The notes under the pieces were generated by a model, which worked only from the letters and a program-made list of their open reading frames with translations, did not search any database and was not told where the DNA came from. A stretch of 14,905 nucleotides of DNA from an uncultured Gemmatimonadota bacterium (GTDB taxonomy: Bacteria > Gemmatimonadota > Gemmatimonadetes > Gemmatimonadales > GWC2-71-9), in the NCBI GenBank assembly GCA_913009915.1, contig CAJVYZ010000008.1, forward strand, positions 1 to 14,905, in the 5' to 3' direction. This document shows, one piece after another, positions 14,557 through 14,905 of this stretch. Position 1 is the stretch's first letter; each line of letters begins with the position of its first letter. The position numbers and the translations under genes were made by a program.

Positions 14557-14905
14557 TTAGAGTAAAGCCATTTGTTCACAGGCACTCGGGCGCTGGGTTG
14601 CAGCGGACTTTCTCCGTTGCCGCCGATCAGCCTGCACGGGAAAGCCGTATTGCTGTTGCAACTGTCGCACGCGGTGAATCAGGGCCGAGATGTAAGCGCG
14701 CTTGGCGTAGCTCCGGGGGCCGTAGCAGCGGCGATAGCGCTCGACCAAGTGAGGGAACTCCTGTTGCAAGGTCGGCCAGAAACGCCGCCGGCTTACGGGG
14801 TCGAGCCGGAGCGGGATGCCGATGACATAGCGGGCGTTGGCCGCCTTGGCCGAGCGCATCATGGCTTCCAGGCCGCGGCGGTCGTCGGTGAGGCCCGGGA
14901 GGATG
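14557..14905 (-). CDS. Radical SAM protein, SplB-like/Rv2578c-PA0069 type (C-terminal part)
   Basis: The frame is open to the window edge, so only about 115 C-terminal residues are visible; the ATG codons at 14857-14862 are internal. The first visible residues, ILPGLTDDRRGLEAMMRSAKAAN, correspond to the PGLTD strand and helix late in the radical SAM barrel. They are followed by the family tail FPHLVERYRRCYG, SYAKRAYISALIHRVRQL and YGFP, which I recognise from the SplB-related Rv2578c/PA0069 group. The CxxxCxxC motif is outside the window. A basic linker leads to the C-terminus QMALL, close to the MutS clamp-binding motif QMSLL. It lies 80 bases upstream of imuB on the same strand. The reaction of this group is not established; a DNA-lesion substrate is inference. 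Confidence 0.8.
   Translation of the reverse strand, partial: ILPGLTDDRRGLEAMMRSAKAANARYVIGIPLRLDPVSRRRFWPTLQQEFPHLVERYRRCYGPRSYAKRAYISALIHRVRQLQQQYGFPVQADRRQRRKSAATQRPSACEQMALL

Overview
High-GC bacterial chromosome segment. An Omp85/BamA-like outer-membrane barrel protein and lipoproteins with lipoboxes indicate a diderm. Gene style and GC fit a Gemmatimonadota-like or Acidobacteriota-like soil lineage, but this is an impression, not a placement. I see no rRNA, tRNA, CRISPR, IS element or phage gene.

Layout. (1) 1-615: 3' end of an unidentified plus-strand gene, convergent with a TetR repressor (minus). The repressor is divergent from an EamA/DMT exporter, with a perfect 14-bp palindrome in the 51-bp gap: a self-contained regulator/exporter pair. 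(2) 2229-7133: a tightly packed plus-strand run of a PAS-like/Fis-HTH regulator, an Omp85-like barrel protein, a YbgC-type thioesterase, a small lipoprotein and a long-form IspH (isoprenoid synthesis). (3) 7137-9357: minus-strand DUF72 protein and a secreted PQQ-type sugar dehydrogenase lipoprotein. Behind the latter is a short plus-strand stretch that looks like a decayed VOC/glyoxalase gene. (4) 9547-14905: a minus-strand DNA-damage island of a radical SAM protein (3' part only), a Y-family polymerase homologue with a destroyed active site (ImuB-like), 3-methyladenine DNA glycosylase I (tag) and a DnaE2/ImuC-like C-family polymerase.

The fourth region is the most interesting. The catalytically dead Y-polymerase keeps a clamp-binding pentapeptide (QLDLW), and the radical SAM protein ends in QMALL, close to the MutS clamp motif. 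With DnaE2 this suggests a clamp-tethered translesion mutasome without ImuA in the window, joined to base repair (tag) and an SplB-like enzyme. A perfect GAAC-N4-GTTC palindrome between imuB and tag is a candidate LexA box. The start codons of imuB, tag and dnaE2 each lie directly against a different or related heptanucleotide tandem array instead of a Shine-Dalgarno sequence. Octamer repeats and three C6 runs also lie inside the dnaE2 frame. Whether these arrays vary and tune mutagenesis is inference, but it is testable.
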